This document shows, piece by piece, positions 23,291-33,229 of a DNA stretch of 64,000 nt (positions within the stretch are counted from its first letter, which is position 1; each line of letters begins with the position of its first letter). Below the pieces are notes generated by a model. The model saw only the letters and a program-made list of their open reading frames with translations, had not been told where the DNA came from and ran no database searches. Made by a program: the position numbers and the translations under genes. Source of the DNA: Microbacterium sp. C5A9 (GTDB lineage Bacteria; Actinomycetota; Actinomycetes; Actinomycetales; Microbacteriaceae); assembly GCF_022627955.1 (NCBI RefSeq), contig NZ_JABXGD010000006.1, positions 1-64,000 on the forward strand, read 5' to 3'.

Positions 23291-23320
23291 GAGGGGGCGG
23301 CTCGGATGGGCCGCCCCCTC
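23291..23320 (-). terminator. Intra-operon hairpin between binding protein and permease genes
   Basis: An 11-base-pair GC-rich stem (23291-23301 with 23310-23320) lies 8 bases past the binding-protein stop and upstream of gluC. Such hairpins usually act as partial terminators or mRNA stabilisers, letting the binding protein be made in excess. Confidence 0.6.
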
Positions 23321-23327
23321 GGGTAGA

Positions 23328-24233
23328 TCAGTCGACTGCGGGCTGGCTGACTTCGATGCCGGACGAGCCGAGGTTCTTGTCGAAGATCGCCTGCCAGATG
23401 TCGCCGCCGTCGGTGAACAGCGTGTTGATGTGCTCCTGCAGAGCAGTGTCATCCTTCGCGAGGCCGACACCGTAGCGCTCCTCGGTGAAGGGCTCGCCGA
23501 CGACCTTGAGGTTGTCGGGGTCCTGCGCCGCGTAGCCGATCAGGATCGCCTGGTCGGTGGTGACCGCCTGGACCTCACCCGAGAGCAGCGCCTCGACACA
23601 GGCCGAATAGAGGTCGAACTCCTTGGTGGGGACCTCCGGGTAGTTGGTCCGGATGTTCTGGATCGGGGTCGATCCCGTGGCCGAGCACACCGTGGTGTCG
23701 GGGCCGAGGTCGGCCTCGCTCTCGATGTCGCTGTCGGTGCCGACGAGCAGGCCCTGACCGGTGATGAAGTACGGACCGGCGAAGGCGATCTGCTCCTTGC
23801 GCTTGTCGGTGATCGAGTAGGTGCCGACGTAGTAGTCGATGTCGCCGTTCACGATCGCCTGCTCGCGGTTCGCCGAGGCGATCGCCTTGAACTCGATCTT
23901 GTCCTCGTCGTAGCCGAGCGAGGCCGCGATCCAGCGCGCGATGTCGACGTCGAAGCCGGTGCGCTCGTCCGTGGTGACGTCGAGGTAGCCGAGTCCGGGC
24001 TGGTCCTCCTTGACGCCGATGACGACCTTGTCACGGTCCTGGATGGTGTCGAACGTCGGGCTGCCCTCGAGCTGCACGTCGCTGGCGACCTCGAACCACG
24101 TCGAGTCCTCGCCGCCTTCGTCGCCGCCGGTGCCTCCGCCGGGGTTGGACGGGCTGCCGCTGTTGCAGGCGGTCAGGGCGAGCAGCGCTGCCGCCGCGAT
24201 CCCGATTCCTGCCAGTGTCCGTGTGCGTCGCAT
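23328..24233 (-). CDS. gluB: Glutamate-type ABC transporter substrate-binding lipoprotein
   Basis: 301 residues. The signal peptide ends in the lipobox LTAC (Cys at about 23), so it is lipid-anchored outside the membrane. A Gly-rich linker then leads to a bacterial extracellular solute-binding family 3 domain; DERTGFDVDIARWIAASLG and the YYVGTYSITDKRKEQIAFAGPY segment are diagnostic. It captures an acidic or polar amino acid and delivers it to GluCD. Specificity for glutamate is inferred from gene order. Confidence 0.9.
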   Translation of the reverse strand: MRRTRTLAGIGIAAAALLALTACNSGSPSNPGGGTGGDEGGEDSTWFEVASDVQLEGSPTFDTIQDRDKVVIGVKEDQPGLGYLDVTTDERTGFDVDIARWIAASLGYDEDKIEFKAIASANREQAIVNGDIDYYVGTYSITDKRKEQIAFAGPYFITGQGLLVGTDSDIESEADLGPDTTVCSATGSTPIQNIRTNYPEVPTKEFDLYSACVEALLSGEVQAVTTDQAILIGYAAQDPDNLKVVGEPFTEERYGVGLAKDDTALQEHINTLFTDGGDIWQAIFDKNLGSSGIEVSQPAVD

Positions 24234-24301
24234 GTGCGTCTCCTTCGTGTGCTGTGTGTGCAGGGTCTGTGTGGGTCCTGGTGCGCGGACCGGAGCCTCG
24301 G

Positions 24302-25051
24302 TCAGTGCGTGAGGAGCTTGGAGAGGAAGTCCTTGGCGCGGTCGCTCTTCGGGTTCGTGAAGAACTCCTCCGGCGTCGCTTCCTCGACGATGCGCCCGTC
24401 CGCCATGAAGACGACTCGGTTCGCCGCCTTGCGGGCGAAGCCCATCTCGTGCGTCACGACGATCATCGTCATGCCGTCGTGGGCGAGTTCGACCATGACG
24501 TCGAGGACCTCGTTGATCATCTCGGGGTCGAGCGCGCTGGTGGGCTCATCGAAGAGCATGACCTTCGGATGCATGGCGAGCGCGCGGGCGATCGCCACGC
24601 GCTGCTGCTGTCCACCGGAGAGCTGGGCGGGCAGCTTCGAGGCCTGCTGGGCGACGCCGACGCGCTCGAGGAGGGTCATCGCCTCCTTCTCGGCATCCGC
24701 CTTCTTCATGCCGCGCACCTTGATCGGGCCGAGCGTGATGTTCTCGAGGATGGTCAGGTGGGCGAAGAGGTTGAACGACTGGAAGACCATTCCGACGTCG
24801 GCGCGAAGGTGCGCGAGGCCCTTGCCCTCTGCGGGGAGCGCCTTGCCGTCGATGCTGATCGTGCCGCTCGTGATCGTCTCGAGCCTGTTGATCGTGCGAC
24901 AGAGAGTCGACTTGCCCGAACCGGACGGGCCGATCACGACCACCACCTCGCCGGCGTTGACCGTCAGGTCGATATCCGTCAGCGCCTGGAAGTCGCCATA
25001 GTGCTTCTGCACGTTGTCCACCACGACGAGGGGTTCACCAGAGGTCATCAT
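24302..25051 (-). CDS. gluA: Glutamate-type ABC transporter ATP-binding protein
   Basis: 249 residues; polar amino acid ATPase. Walker A is GPSGSGKST, the ABC signature is LSGGQQQR, Walker B is [14 protein letters not shown], and the switch His lies in VTHEMGFA. First gene of gluABCD. It may start at 25051 or one codon later (two adjacent Met codons). Confidence 0.92.
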   Translation of the reverse strand: MMTSGEPLVVVDNVQKHYGDFQALTDIDLTVNAGEVVVVIGPSGSGKSTLCRTINRLETITSGTISIDGKALPAEGKGLAHLRADVGMVFQSFNLFAHLTILENITLGPIKVRGMKKADAEKEAMTLLERVGVAQQASKLPAQLSGGQQQRVAIARALAMHPKVMLFDEPTSALDPEMINEVLDVMVELAHDGMTMIVVTHEMGFARKAANRVVFMADGRIVEEATPEEFFTNPKSDRAKDFLSKLLTH

Positions 25052-25100
25052 TGCTCCAAACTACCCAGGCGATCGGATCGCCTCCAGGCAGACTCTTCGA

Positions 25101-25129
25101 GATTTACACGTTCGTAATGGCGGGTACAA
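25101..25129 (-). promoter_or_regulatory. Predicted gluA promoter
   Basis: On the minus strand, TTGTAC (25129-25124) and TAAATC (25106-25101) are 17 bases apart, ending about 50 bases before the gluA start. The spacing is ideal and each hexamer is a partial match to consensus. Confidence 0.4.
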
Positions 25130-25404
25130 GAGGGTGGCGTCCGAGCGAGGGAGTGCCCCACGGTCCGCCCCCGCGAACCGTGGGGGCGTTGCTGTCGTCC
25201 CGCTCCTCCCCCGAGGGATACGAGGCGACAGGCCTCCGATCGGATGCGATCGCCGTGGGAGCCGAGCGGAGAGCCGAACGCGCGCCTGCATGAAGGGCAC
25301 GAGCTCTGTGGCATCTGAATTCTCCGTCGAATCTTCTGCGATCGATCCCCACATTGTCAGAGCTCACCACCGGGGCGAGAGCTTCTTGAGGATTTCTTGA
25401 GGGC
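25130..25404. other. Gene-free stretch with one hairpin
   Basis: With 25052-25129 this makes a 353-base gap without a supportable gene. It contains a 9-base-pair inverted repeat, CCCCACGGT (25156-25164) with ACCGTGGGG (25177-25185), 220 bases beyond the TAXI-lipoprotein stop. This could be the terminator of that operon. Nothing else is recognised. Confidence 0.4.
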
Positions 25405-26418
25405 TCAGTCGCGCTGGGTCCGGTAGTACTCGACGGCTCCCGGATGCAGCGGCACGGGTCCGGTGAAGATCGCCTGTGTCCGGTCGAGCAGTGCGGCGGT
25501 CGGCACGTGCTGAGCGATGCGCGTCCGCGCGTCGAACAGGCCGGCCACCACATCGCGCACCACGCCAGGCGGGGTGCTCGCGGAGGTCACGAGGTAGTTC
25601 GGCACCGCCAGCGTGGTCGCGGACTCCTCCAGTCCGTACAGGCCGATCGGCAGGTCGGACGATCGATACGCGTCGGAATGGCGGCGGTTCACCTCGTCGA
25701 CCCAGCTCTGCTCGATGGGCAGCAGCCGCACAGGCACCTCCTCCGAGAGCGCGGCGATGCCGGGAGTCGGGATTCCTCCGACCCAGAAGAACGCGTCGAT
25801 CTCCGATCGCTCCAGGGCGTCGATCGACTCCGCGAGATCCAGCCGACGGTCGTGCAGCGAGGCGGCGTCGACGCCGGCGGCGTCGAGCACTCGACCGGCG
25901 ATCACATTGACGCCCGAGTTCTCCGCACCGAGGGACACGCTGCGACCCGCGAGATCGGCGAGCTCGTGGATGTCGGATCCGCCGCGTACGACCACGTGCA
26001 GGTACTCGTCGTACAGGCGCGCGACGGCCTGGATCGGAAGCGGCTCGGCGAAGGCGCCCGCACCGGCGACGGCATCCGCCGCCGCATCTCCCTGGGCGAA
26101 GCCGACGAGCGCCTCACCCGAATCCACCCTCAGCAGGTTGTCGACCGATCCCGCCGTCTCCTCGGCGACGACCGAGACGCCGAGCGATGCGGACAGCTCT
26201 GCGGCGAGGCTCGTCCCGTACGCGAAGTAGACGCCGTCTGCGCCTCCGCCGGCGACCGCATGGTCGCCGTCCGTCCACTCCGCCGCGCGACTCGCGCAGG
26301 CGCTCATCGAGACGGCGAGCCCCACGGTGACGATCACCGCCAGCAGTCTTCCGACACGCGTCGCCCCTCGGCCTCGGATCCTGCCGCCGCTCGGTCTCGT
26401 GCCACCGCCCGGGCTCAT
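25405..26418 (-). CDS. TAXI family TRAP-type solute-binding lipoprotein
   Basis: 337 residues. After an Arg/Gly-rich start and one hydrophobic helix, the lipobox MSAC marks lipid attachment (Cys near residue 41). The mature part fits the TAXI family: GGADGVYFAYGTSLA, DNLLRVDSGEALVGFAQGDAA, GSDIHELADLAGRSVSLGAE-type and FFWVGGIPTPGI. TAXI proteins normally serve TRAP transporters, but no TRAP membrane subunit lies nearby. Its ATG overlaps the histidine kinase stop by four bases, so it more likely acts as a sensor partner of that kinase. The ligand is unknown. Confidence 0.82.
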   Translation of the reverse strand: MSPGGGTRPSGGRIRGRGATRVGRLLAVIVTVGLAVSMSACASRAAEWTDGDHAVAGGGADGVYFAYGTSLAAELSASLGVSVVAEETAGSVDNLLRVDSGEALVGFAQGDAAADAVAGAGAFAEPLPIQAVARLYDEYLHVVVRGGSDIHELADLAGRSVSLGAENSGVNVIAGRVLDAAGVDAASLHDRRLDLAESIDALERSEIDAFFWVGGIPTPGIAALSEEVPVRLLPIEQSWVDEVNRRHSDAYRSSDLPIGLYGLEESATTLAVPNYLVTSASTPPGVVRDVVAGLFDARTRIAQHVPTAALLDRTQAIFTGPVPLHPGAVEYYRTQRD

Positions 26419-27809
26419 GCCACCGCCCCGTCTCGTGCCGCCGCCCCGTCGGGCAGGATCAGCGAGACGCGCAGTCCCCCGCGTGCACGCGACTCGACGC
26501 GCAGCCCTCCGCCGATCACGTCGAGCAGATCCGTCGCGATCGCGAGGCCCAGCCCCGACCCCGGCTTGTCGGCGACCTCGTCACTGCGCCAGAACCTGCC
26601 CGTCGCCGCGGCCACCTCGTCGTCGGCGAGTCCGGGGCCCTGATCTCTCACGGTCACGAGGCACAGCGCATCGTCACGTGCCGCCTCGACCTCGATCGTC
26701 GAATCGGCGGGAGAGTACTTCACCGCGTTGTCGATCACCGCGTCCAGAGCGCTCTCCACGATCGTCCGGTCGGTCACGCTCATCACCGCGGCACTCCCCC
26801 TCATCGTAATCGTGATCCCCTGCTGCGCCGCCACCTCGCGCCAGGCCTCCACCCGCCGCGCGGCGAGCGTGGTGAGGTCGACGGCCGAGATGGTCGTGTC
26901 GGCGCGACCTCCGCGGGCGAGACCGAGCAGCGTCTCGAGGATGCGCGTCATGCGCCGCCCCTCTTCGCGGGTCTCCTCGACGTCGTGCTGCCACTCGCGG
27001 CCGAGTCCCGTCGCGAGATGCTCGACGCGCAGCAGCAGCGCGTTCAGCGGGTTGCGCAGCTCATGCGAGGCGTTGACCGCGAACTCCTGCTGGCGGGTCA
27101 TGACGCGTTCGATCTCGTCGGCCATCCCGTTGAACACGCGCGTCATGCGGCGTAGCTCGGGCGGACCCGTGTCCTCCGCCACGCGCGTGTCCATCGCGCC
27201 GCGCTCGATCGCCACCATCGCCTCATCGAGACGCCGCACGGGTGCGAGCACCCACCGCGCGAGCCGGAAGACCAGCATGACGCCGACGACGACGGAGAAC
27301 ACGGCCACCGCCGAGAGGAGGACGATCTGCTGGATGATCTCCGTTCGCGGCGCGCCGACGTCGGCCGAGACCATGACGGCTCCGATCACGTCGCCGTCGT
27401 CGAAGACCGGTTCGACGACGGTCGACTGCGTCGCGCTCCAGGGCAGCACCGGTGCGGGCGGCTCGGCACGTCGCCCCGAGAGCGCAAGCCCGACGCGCGC
27501 GGCCTGATCGTCGGGCAGCACTCCCGCCTCGTCCCCGCCCGCGGCCCACACCGTGCCGGAGGGGTCGAACACGACCACGTCGATGTCGTACACCTCTCGG
27601 AAGCGCCGCACCTCGGCGTCGATGACGGTGGCGCTCCCCGACCGCAGTGCCTGACGCGCACTGGTGACGAAATAGCCGAGATCGCCCAGCTGCTGGGTGT
27701 AGAACGCCTGCTGGGTGCTGCGTGTGGCGCTCCACGCCGCAGCCCCGCCGAGCGACACCAGGATCGCCACGAGAGGCACGAGGAACACGACGATCAGGCG
27801 CCTGCGCAC
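26415..27809 (-). CDS. Membrane sensor histidine kinase
   Basis: 464 residues from GTG at 27809. Membrane helix 1 at about 4-25, an extracytoplasmic sensor of about 130 residues, and helix 2 at about 160-182 lead to HAMP (to about 235). The dimerisation domain has the phospho-acceptor His249 in NASHELRNP. The ATPase domain has Asn361 (VIDNAVKY), DQGPG at 389 and GSGLGLA at 418. It should phosphorylate the response regulator encoded just upstream. The longer frame reaching 27899 would run into that gene and is not needed. Confidence 0.9.
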   Translation of the reverse strand: MRRRLIVVFLVPLVAILVSLGGAAAWSATRSTQQAFYTQQLGDLGYFVTSARQALRSGSATVIDAEVRRFREVYDIDVVVFDPSGTVWAAGGDEAGVLPDDQAARVGLALSGRRAEPPAPVLPWSATQSTVVEPVFDDGDVIGAVMVSADVGAPRTEIIQQIVLLSAVAVFSVVVGVMLVFRLARWVLAPVRRLDEAMVAIERGAMDTRVAEDTGPPELRRMTRVFNGMADEIERVMTRQQEFAVNASHELRNPLNALLLRVEHLATGLGREWQHDVEETREEGRRMTRILETLLGLARGGRADTTISAVDLTTLAARRVEAWREVAAQQGITITMRGSAAVMSVTDRTIVESALDAVIDNAVKYSPADSTIEVEAARDDALCLVTVRDQGPGLADDEVAAATGRFWRSDEVADKPGSGLGLAIATDLLDVIGGGLRVESRARGGLRVSLILPDGAAARDGAVA

Positions 27810-27816
27810 GACCGCA

Positions 27817-28485
27817 TCACCCCGCCAGGCGATAGCCGACGCCGCGCACGGTCTCGATGACCCTGCGCTCGCCGGTCTTCTTGCGGATCGCGCCGACATG
27901 CACTTCGAGCGAGTGTCCGAATCCGCGCCAATCGGTGTTCCACACCTCGCGGATGAGGCGCTCCTTCGGCACGGCGACGCCCGGATACCGTGCGAGCACC
28001 GCCACGATGTCGAACTCCTTGCGAGTCAGCTCGATCGGCGAGCGATCGACCAGCACCTGACGGCCCACCAGGTCGATCTCGACGGCTCCCTCCTGCAGGA
28101 GCACGTTCGCCTCGGACTCCGGCCGCACCGGACGCGACCGCCGCGTGACCGCCTCGATGCGGGCGAGGAGCTCGTGCACGTCGTACGGCTTGACGACGAA
28201 GTCGTCCGCCCCGGCGCGAAGCCCCTTGATCCGCTCGGTCACCTGGTTGCGCGCGGTCACGATCACGATCGGCACATCGCTGCGGCCACGGATGCGACGA
28301 CAGAGATCGATGCCGTCGACATCGGGAAGACCCAGATCGAGAAGAACCACCTCGGTGTCCGCGCCGATCATCTGCAGCGCGGCCGCCCCGTCGGAGGCAC
28401 GCCCGGTGGCGTATCCGGAGCGGACGAGGAAAGCGTCGAGTGCGGCGGCGACACGCTCGTCGTCCTCCACGATCAGAATCCGCAT
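27817..28485 (-). CDS. OmpR-family response regulator
   Basis: 222 residues. Receiver domain with acidic pair Asp8/Asp9, phospho-acceptor Asp50 in LLDLGLPD, and Lys99 in VVKPYD. A C-terminal winged-helix DNA-binding domain (about 125-222) ends in the characteristic ETVRGVGYRLAG. It is the first gene of the regulator-kinase-lipoprotein operon, and its targets may include a transporter elsewhere. Confidence 0.92.
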   Translation of the reverse strand: MRILIVEDDERVAAALDAFLVRSGYATGRASDGAAALQMIGADTEVVLLDLGLPDVDGIDLCRRIRGRSDVPIVIVTARNQVTERIKGLRAGADDFVVKPYDVHELLARIEAVTRRSRPVRPESEANVLLQEGAVEIDLVGRQVLVDRSPIELTRKEFDIVAVLARYPGVAVPKERLIREVWNTDWRGFGHSLEVHVGAIRKKTGERRVIETVRGVGYRLAG

Positions 28486-28570
28486 CGACTCCGGTCCCCT
28501 TCTCCTGCTGGTGCAGGGGACAAACCTACCAGCGCAGGAGCACGGGTCCCGACGCCTCAGGCGGCGCGAC

Positions 28571-29389
28571 TCACTGAGACGCGGCCGCGCGCTGGGCGAA
28601 CGCGCTCTCGTACAGGCACACGCTCGCGGCCGTGGCGAGGTTCAGCGACTCCGCACGACCGAAGATCGGAAGCCGCAGCACCCGGTCAGCGAGCACGAGA
28701 GCCTCATCCTCGAGACCGCGGGCCTCGTTGCCGAACAGCCACCCGGTCGGTTCCGCGAGCACGCCTTCGGCGCGCGCCTGCAGCAGGTCATCGCCCTTCA
28801 CATCGGCAGCGAGGATCCGGAGCCCGGCGGCGTGCGCCTTCTCGATCACGTCCGGCAGCTCGGCCCCGACGGACACGGGCAGGTGGAAGAGCGATCCTGT
28901 CGTCGCCCGCACGACCTTGGGGTTGTACGGGTCGACGGTGCGTCCGGTGAGGATCACCGCATCCGCTCCCGCCGCGTCCGCGGCACGGATGATCGTGCCG
29001 AGGTTGCCGGGGTCCCTGATCTCCTCGCAGATCGCCACCAGGCGCGGCGAGGCGGCGAAGATGTCGCGCACCGACGTCGGCGTCTGTCGGACCACGGCGA
29101 CCAGCCCCTGTGGCGTCACCGTGTCGGCCATCGCGTTGAGCACGTATTCCGTGACGTACTCGACGTCGACATCGGCATCCGTCGCCTTCGCTCGGATGTC
29201 AGGATGCTTCTCCCAGCCGGTCGGCGTCGCGAAGAGCTCGACGATCGCCTCAGGACTGTAGGTCAGCGCCTCGCGCACGGCCTGCGGACCTTCGAGAAGA
29301 TACAGGCCTGTCTCTGTTCGCGCGCTGCGCTTCGTCAGCTTGGCGACAGCACGGACTCGGGGGGAGCGGGGGTTCTCCAGCACGTTCAC
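28571..29389 (-). CDS. TrmH-family (SpoU) 2'-O-ribose RNA methyltransferase
   Basis: 272 residues. An N-terminal SpoU substrate-binding domain precedes a knotted SPOUT domain. Motif 1 is DPGNLGTIIRAADAAG, motif 2 is FGNEARGL, and motif 3 is LPIFGRAESLNLATAASVCLYE. It methylates a ribose 2'-OH in rRNA or tRNA using S-adenosylmethionine. Its place next to rplT is conserved in actinobacteria and fits a 23S rRNA target, but the exact nucleotide cannot be assigned. Starts with GTG. Confidence 0.88.
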   Translation of the reverse strand: MNVLENPRSPRVRAVAKLTKRSARTETGLYLLEGPQAVREALTYSPEAIVELFATPTGWEKHPDIRAKATDADVDVEYVTEYVLNAMADTVTPQGLVAVVRQTPTSVRDIFAASPRLVAICEEIRDPGNLGTIIRAADAAGADAVILTGRTVDPYNPKVVRATTGSLFHLPVSVGAELPDVIEKAHAAGLRILAADVKGDDLLQARAEGVLAEPTGWLFGNEARGLEDEALVLADRVLRLPIFGRAESLNLATAASVCLYESAFAQRAAASQ

Positions 29390-29436
29390 AGTCTAGGCAC
29401 CCGAGCGGCCCCTCCCGCGCACACACCGGGAGAACG

Positions 29437-29472
29437 ACAGAGGACGCTCTCCCGAAGGAGAGCGTCCTCTGT
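29437..29472 (-). terminator. Terminator after rplT
   Basis: A perfect 16-base-pair stem (29437-29452 with 29457-29472) has a CGAA tetraloop. It lies 13 bases past the rplT stop and ends the infC-rpmI-rplT operon before the methyltransferase gene. Confidence 0.85.
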
Positions 29473-29484
29473 GTGAACAGCTGC

Positions 29485-29871
29485 TTACGCGGCCGACTTC
29501 GATGCGTTGACGTCAGAGGGCAGAGCCTTCTTGGCCGTCTCGACCAGAGTCGTGAACGTGGCTGCGTCGTTGACCGCGAGGTCAGCGAGCATACGACGGT
29601 CGACGGTCACGCCCGCGAGGCCGAGGCCCTGGATGAAGCGGTTGTACGTGATGCCGTTCTGGCGTGCAGCGGCGTTGATGCGCTGGATCCAGAGACGACG
29701 GAAGTCGCCCTTGCGCTTGCGACGGTCCCGGTACGAGTAGACCAGGGAGTGGATGACCTGCTCCTTGGCCTTGCGGTAGAGGCGCGAACGCTGACCGCGG
29801 TAGCCGGAGGCGCGCTCGAGGATGACGCGACGCTTCTTGTGGGCGTTTACCGCCCGCTTGACTCTTGCCAT
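29485..29871 (-). CDS. rplT: 50S ribosomal protein L20
   Basis: 128 residues, typical length. Starts [15 protein letters not shown] and has the conserved [13 protein letters not shown] and [13 protein letters not shown] segments. It binds 23S rRNA early in large-subunit assembly. Last gene of infC-rpmI-rplT. Confidence 0.97.
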   Translation of the reverse strand: MARVKRAVNAHKKRRVILERASGYRGQRSRLYRKAKEQVIHSLVYSYRDRRKRKGDFRRLWIQRINAAARQNGITYNRFIQGLGLAGVTVDRRMLADLAVNDAATFTTLVETAKKALPSDVNASKSAA

Positions 29872-29902
29872 TTTCCTGTATTCCTATTCTGCGTTCGGGC
29901 GC

Positions 29903-30097
29903 TCAGCGACCGAGAAGCTTCTTCGCGACCTTGAAGTCGGCCTTCGACAGCACCTGGTCCTGGTTCAGACGACGGGTGCGACGGCTCGACTTGTGCTCGA
30001 GGTTGTGGCGCATGCCGGCCTGCTGCTTCTTCAGCTTGCCGCTGCCGGTGATCTTGAAGCGCTTCTTAGCACCCGAGTGGGTCTTCTGCTTCGGCAT
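29903..30097 (-). CDS. rpmI: 50S ribosomal protein L35
   Basis: 64 residues; [20 protein letters not shown] is the family's canonical N-terminus. A basic protein of the large subunit, between infC and rplT as in most bacteria. Confidence 0.97.
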   Translation of the reverse strand: MPKQKTHSGAKKRFKITGSGKLKKQQAGMRHNLEHKSSRRTRRLNQDQVLSKADFKVAKKLLGR

Positions 30098-30170
30098 CTT
30101 CTCTTCCTTCGTATGGCGCCTTCTCAGGCGACGGTGTCAACCCGCGGTGCGGGAGTCTGTGGGGCGGGTG

Positions 30171-30785
<615 letters not shown>

Positions 30786-31040
30786 GCGGAACTCCTTAGA
30801 CGATGGGATTCGGCCACCAGGATGCTGTCAGCACCCCGGGCGAAATCAGAATCGTCCCCACCCACCGGCATTCAGACGCCGGCTCTGCACCCTGCCTGCC
30901 GGATGCATCTGACGACGCGATCCGGTGGAGTGCAAGACCCGGTAGCCTGGAACGGCAAGCGCGGGTGGGAAGTGAATCCTCTTTCGTGCCGGAGCATGAC
31001 GCTCCGGAGCCCGACACAGTCTAACAGAAGGCAAGGCGAA

Positions 31041-31439
31041 GTGACGAACCAGGCATCGGACGAGGCAGCACGCGAGCGCGAAGAGCGCTGGGCGCGGCAG
31101 GAGGAGGCGGCGTCCTCCGCCACTCGGGACATCGCGGACGTCCCCGCCGTCGAGGTGATCACGACAGCCGCCGTGCACCTGATGAGCGCTGCAGCCGTGA
31201 AGCTCGGCCTCGCGGACGACCCGAAGGCCGCCGAGCAGCTCGATCTCGACGAGGCGCGCAAGCTCATCAACGCGCTGGCGGGACTCATCACCGCCGGGGC
31301 ACCCGAGATCAGCGACATGCACGCCCGCTCGCTGCGCGACGGTCTCCGTTCGCTGCAGCTCGCCTTCCGCGAGGCGTCCACGATCCCCGACCCGATCGGC
31401 AAGGGACCGGGCGAGAAGTGGACGGGGCCGGTCAACTAG
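31041..31439 (+). CDS. DUF1844 domain-containing protein
   Basis: 132 residues. The conserved DUF1844 core runs from about residue 38: [21 protein letters not shown], then [18 protein letters not shown] charged N-terminal stretch rich in Glu and Arg precedes it. Small, soluble or membrane-peripheral, function unknown. GTG at 31041 follows AAGGCGAA. It is divergent from infC, an arrangement common in actinobacteria, and is followed by a hairpin. Confidence 0.88.
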   Translation: MTNQASDEAAREREERWARQEEAASSATRDIADVPAVEVITTAAVHLMSAAAVKLGLADDPKAAEQLDLDEARKLINALAGLITAGAPEISDMHARSLRDGLRSLQLAFREASTIPDPIGKGPGEKWTGPVN

Positions 31440-31445
31440 CCTCTC

Positions 31446-31469
31446 GTCCGGACCCTCACGGGTCCGGAC
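31446..31469. terminator. Bidirectional terminator between DUF1844 and sseB genes
   Basis: A perfect 10-base-pair stem, GTCCGGACCC (31446-31455) with GGGTCCGGAC (31460-31469), has a 4-base loop and lies between two converging genes. Confidence 0.75.
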
Positions 31470-31489
31470 GCTGCGGTCCACGGGGACGG

Positions 31490-32344
31490 TCAGGCGGAGC
31501 GACGGAGCTTGACCGTGAGGGAGTCGGCGAGCACCGCGATGCGGTCGTCCGCCGCCCAGCGCTGAGCCAGACGAGCGAGAACGGCATCGAGAACCTCGCG
31601 CTCCAGACCGTCGACGAGCTCGAGGATCACGATCAGCTCTGGTCCACGCAGCCGCGCATCCGGGTCTCCCGCGGCCACGGAGACATCGATCACCGCGAGC
31701 TCGTGGGCCACGCTCTCCTGCAGAGCGGCGAAGACCTCGGGCGACAGGAAGCTCGGCTCCCAGGCGTGCCCCTGCGCGACCGCCCACACCGCGGGGCGAC
31801 GGAACACGAACTCCGTGTCCGACGTCGGATCGAGCACGATCAGGTCGGTGTCCTCCGCCGACGCTGCGAGCGCGGCACGGAGCGCCTCCACCGGGATCGG
31901 GCGCGCGGTCGGATCCCAGCGCCGCATGGCCTCGACGGACGAGAACACCGGCTGCACACGACGTCCGTCGGGAGCGGCCACCGTCACGATGGAGAGCTCC
32001 TGGGTCTTGTCGACGGCGAGTCCGCTGGGCGCGACGCCCTCCTCGCCCTTCTCGGCGATGAGCGGAATCAGCACCCGTGCGGTGCGGAACGCGTCGACGA
32101 CCTCGGCCTGGGCACCGTCTCCTGCACGGAAACGGAGGAGAGCATCGAGGAGCGCGGGATCCGCGGAGCCGTCGTCGGCCGCATGCGGGTTCGACTCGAA
32201 GCTGCGCCCCTCCCAGGGCACCCCCGCGGAATCGCCGTGGTTGCCCGAGGCGTGACCGTGCGCCCCCGATTGCCCCGGGCTCGCGGGCTCAGAGCTCATC
32301 GGCTCCGCGCCGTGGCCGCAGGCGTCGTCAGTCCCCTGCGACAT
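31490..32344 (-). CDS. SseB family protein
   Basis: 284 residues. An N-terminal His/Gly/Ser-rich, probably disordered region of about 45 residues precedes an SseB N-terminal-type domain: [30 protein letters not shown], then [12 protein letters not shown] and [11 protein letters not shown]. SseB-like proteins are of unknown function in actinobacteria. Start at 32344 overlaps hisA by 17 bases; ATG at 32299, with GGAG seven bases upstream, is an equally good alternative. Likely co-transcribed with hisA. Confidence 0.8.
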   Translation of the reverse strand: MSQGTDDACGHGAEPMSSEPASPGQSGAHGHASGNHGDSAGVPWEGRSFESNPHAADDGSADPALLDALLRFRAGDGAQAEVVDAFRTARVLIPLIAEKGEEGVAPSGLAVDKTQELSIVTVAAPDGRRVQPVFSSVEAMRRWDPTARPIPVEALRAALAASAEDTDLIVLDPTSDTEFVFRRPAVWAVAQGHAWEPSFLSPEVFAALQESVAHELAVIDVSVAAGDPDARLRGPELIVILELVDGLEREVLDAVLARLAQRWAADDRIAVLADSLTVKLRRSA

Positions 32345-33074
32345 CCAGGGCCTCAGCCAGCGTGAAGGCGCCGGCGTAGAGCGCCTTGCCGACGATCGCT
32401 CCCTCGACGCCGAGGGGGACGAGGTCGCGCAGGGCGGCGATGTCATCGAGGCTCGAGATGCCGCCGGAGGCGACCACGGGCTTCGGGGTGCGCGACGTCA
32501 TCTCGCGCAGGAGTTCGAGGTTCGGACCCTTGAGGGTGCCGTCCTTCGTGACGTCGGTCACGACGTAGCGGCTGCACCCGGCATCCTCCAGACGATCGAG
32601 CACCTCCCAGAGGTCGCCGCCGTCCTTCGTCCACCCGCGAGCCGCGAGCGTCGTGCCGCGGACGTCGAGGCCGACAGCGATCGCCTCGCCGTAACGACCG
32701 ATGACGTCGGCCGCCCACTCGGGGTTCTCCAGTGCGGCGGTGCCGAGGTTGATGCGCGTCGCGCCGCTCTCGAGTGCGGCCTCGAGCGTCGCGTCGTCGC
32801 GGATGCCGCCGGACAGCTCGATGTTCACGTTCTTGAACTGCTTGATGACCTTGCGGAGGATGGGCGCATTACTGCCACGGCCGAACGCCGCGTCGAGATC
32901 GACGAGGTGGATCCACTTCGCGCCCTGCGCGACCCACTCCCCTGCCGCGTCCAGCGGGTCGCCGTAGCTGGTCTCGGTACCCGCCTCCCCCTGGGTGAGC
33001 CGGACCGCCTTGCCACCGGCGACATCGACGGCGGGGAGCAGAGTGAGCGAGGGGGACTGCGCGAAGTCGTTCAT
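32328..33074 (-). CDS. hisA: Phosphoribosyl isomerase (HisA/PriA)
   Basis: 248 residues; a TIM barrel that isomerises ProFAR to PRFAR in histidine synthesis. [15 protein letters not shown] carries the first catalytic Asp, and [13 protein letters not shown] the second; [10 protein letters not shown] and VASGGISS are the phosphate-binding loops. In many actinobacteria this protein is bifunctional (PriA, also doing the TrpF reaction); sequence alone does not settle that here. It is separated from hisH by an opposite-strand ATPase gene. Confidence 0.92.
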   Translation of the reverse strand: MNDFAQSPSLTLLPAVDVAGGKAVRLTQGEAGTETSYGDPLDAAGEWVAQGAKWIHLVDLDAAFGRGSNAPILRKVIKQFKNVNIELSGGIRDDATLEAALESGATRINLGTAALENPEWAADVIGRYGEAIAVGLDVRGTTLAARGWTKDGGDLWEVLDRLEDAGCSRYVVTDVTKDGTLKGPNLELLREMTSRTPKPVVASGGISSLDDIAALRDLVPLGVEGAIVGKALYAGAFTLAEALDVAGD

Positions 33075-33229
33075 GACGTCCTCAGGTGAGATGGGAGGGC
33101 CGATTCGTCGGCACGAGAGTCGACATTAGCCCGCGTATCCGTCCGCTCCAAAATGATGACCGCAGAGAACACCGGGTGCCACGCGGTAGCCTCGAAGACA
33201 CACCTGTCCCGTCGGTGAGGAGATGTTCC

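Noticed and set aside
25405..26418. A complete TRAP transporter operon
   Set aside because: No DctM/DctQ-type membrane genes are present on either side; the neighbours are a kinase and a regulator.
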